In this document: piece after piece, positions 13,321-13,511 of the stretch | Numbering within the stretch: position 1 is the first letter of the stretch | Layout of the letters: each line of letters begins with the position of its first letter | Assembly (NCBI GenBank): GCA_030627405.1 | Contig: DAOUSD010000019.1 | Coordinates: 1 to 13,511, forward strand | Source: Deltaproteobacteria bacterium | GTDB lineage: Bacteria > Desulfobacterota > Desulfobacteria > Desulfobacterales > ETH-SRB1 | Length of the DNA stretch: 13,511 nt | Direction: 5' to 3' | Notes under the pieces: model-generated | Told to the model about the DNA's origin: nothing | The model's database searches: none | The model's input: only the letters and a program-made list of their open reading frames with translations | Made by a program: the position numbers and the translations under genes

Positions 13321-13511
13321 ATGTATGCAAAAGTATCAAAGAAAGGGCAAATAACGATTCCTAAACCAATCAGGAAAAAATTAAAAATCGAAAAAGATGG
13401 CGCAGTTTTATTTCTTGTTGAAGACAACGAAATCAAGCTAAAAGGTGTTCCCGGAGTGCGATCGGAACAATTGGCAGGGAGTCTGAAAAAATATACAAAG
13501 GAATATGTTCC
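13321..13511 (+). CDS. AbrB/MazE-type antitoxin, 3' end missing
   Basis: DNA-binding protein of the swapped-hairpin AbrB fold. The 63 complete codons seen begin MYAKVSKKGQITIPKPIRKK (1-20), the hallmark 'V-x-KGQITIPK-IR' motif, followed by LKIEKDGAVLFLVEDNEIKLKGV (21-43). The tail after about residue 45 (VRSEQLAGSLKKYTKEYV) would contact a cognate toxin, typically a PIN-domain VapC or a MazF-like protein, expected just past the right edge. The start ATG at 13321 has an AAGGA ribosome site about 13 bases upstream. The gene is probably autoregulated through the palindromes upstream. The toxin partner is inference. Confidence 0.88.
   Translation, partial: MYAKVSKKGQITIPKPIRKKLKIEKDGAVLFLVEDNEIKLKGVPGVRSEQLAGSLKKYTKEYV

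Overview
The window looks like a chromosome segment from an anaerobic Desulfobacterota (deltaproteobacterial) relative, probably near Desulfobacterales. This is inference from gene order (coaE / rho-rpmE-prfA-prmC-rpsB-tsf-pyrH-frr-uppS-cdsA), the short EF-Ts, the AT-rich code and the style of the intergenic palindromes. No rRNA or tRNA gene is seen.

Positions 1-8473 hold a minus-strand housekeeping supercluster. In transcription order it is rho, rpmE, prfA, prmC, then, after its own leader and candidate promoter, rpsB, tsf, pyrH, frr, uppS and cdsA (cut by the left edge). The first group covers transcription termination, ribosomal protein bL31, and peptide release factor 1 with the enzyme that methylates it. 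The second covers ribosomal protein uS2, EF-Ts, UMP kinase, ribosome recycling, and lipid-carrier and phospholipid precursor synthesis. Coding is tight (2-4 base gaps, 11- and 32-base overlaps) except for gaps that hold inverted repeats.

Positions 8474-9042 are a 569-base gene-free gap upstream of rho. It contains a roughly 200-base MITE-like element with imperfect terminal inverted repeats and a strong internal palindrome. coaE (minus) then diverges from a class II CCA-adding/poly(A) polymerase-type gene with an HD domain (plus), with only 26 bases between them.

Positions 11176-13111 hold a compact CRISPR adaptation module, cas1 and cas2, on the plus strand with no effector gene and no CRISPR array in view. 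A four-helix-bundle (23S rRNA intervening-sequence protein family) gene lies between them. It is bounded by a polypurine tract with a tandem 16-mer and by inverted copies of the same sequence, and is followed by a perfect hairpin. This cas1 / four-helix-bundle / cas2 arrangement is the most interesting feature of the window. It may be a mobile cassette dropped between the two genes, or a functional accessory of the module.

The right end (13321-13511) is the start of an AbrB/MazE-type antitoxin gene with a palindrome over its candidate promoter. Its toxin partner would lie beyond the window.
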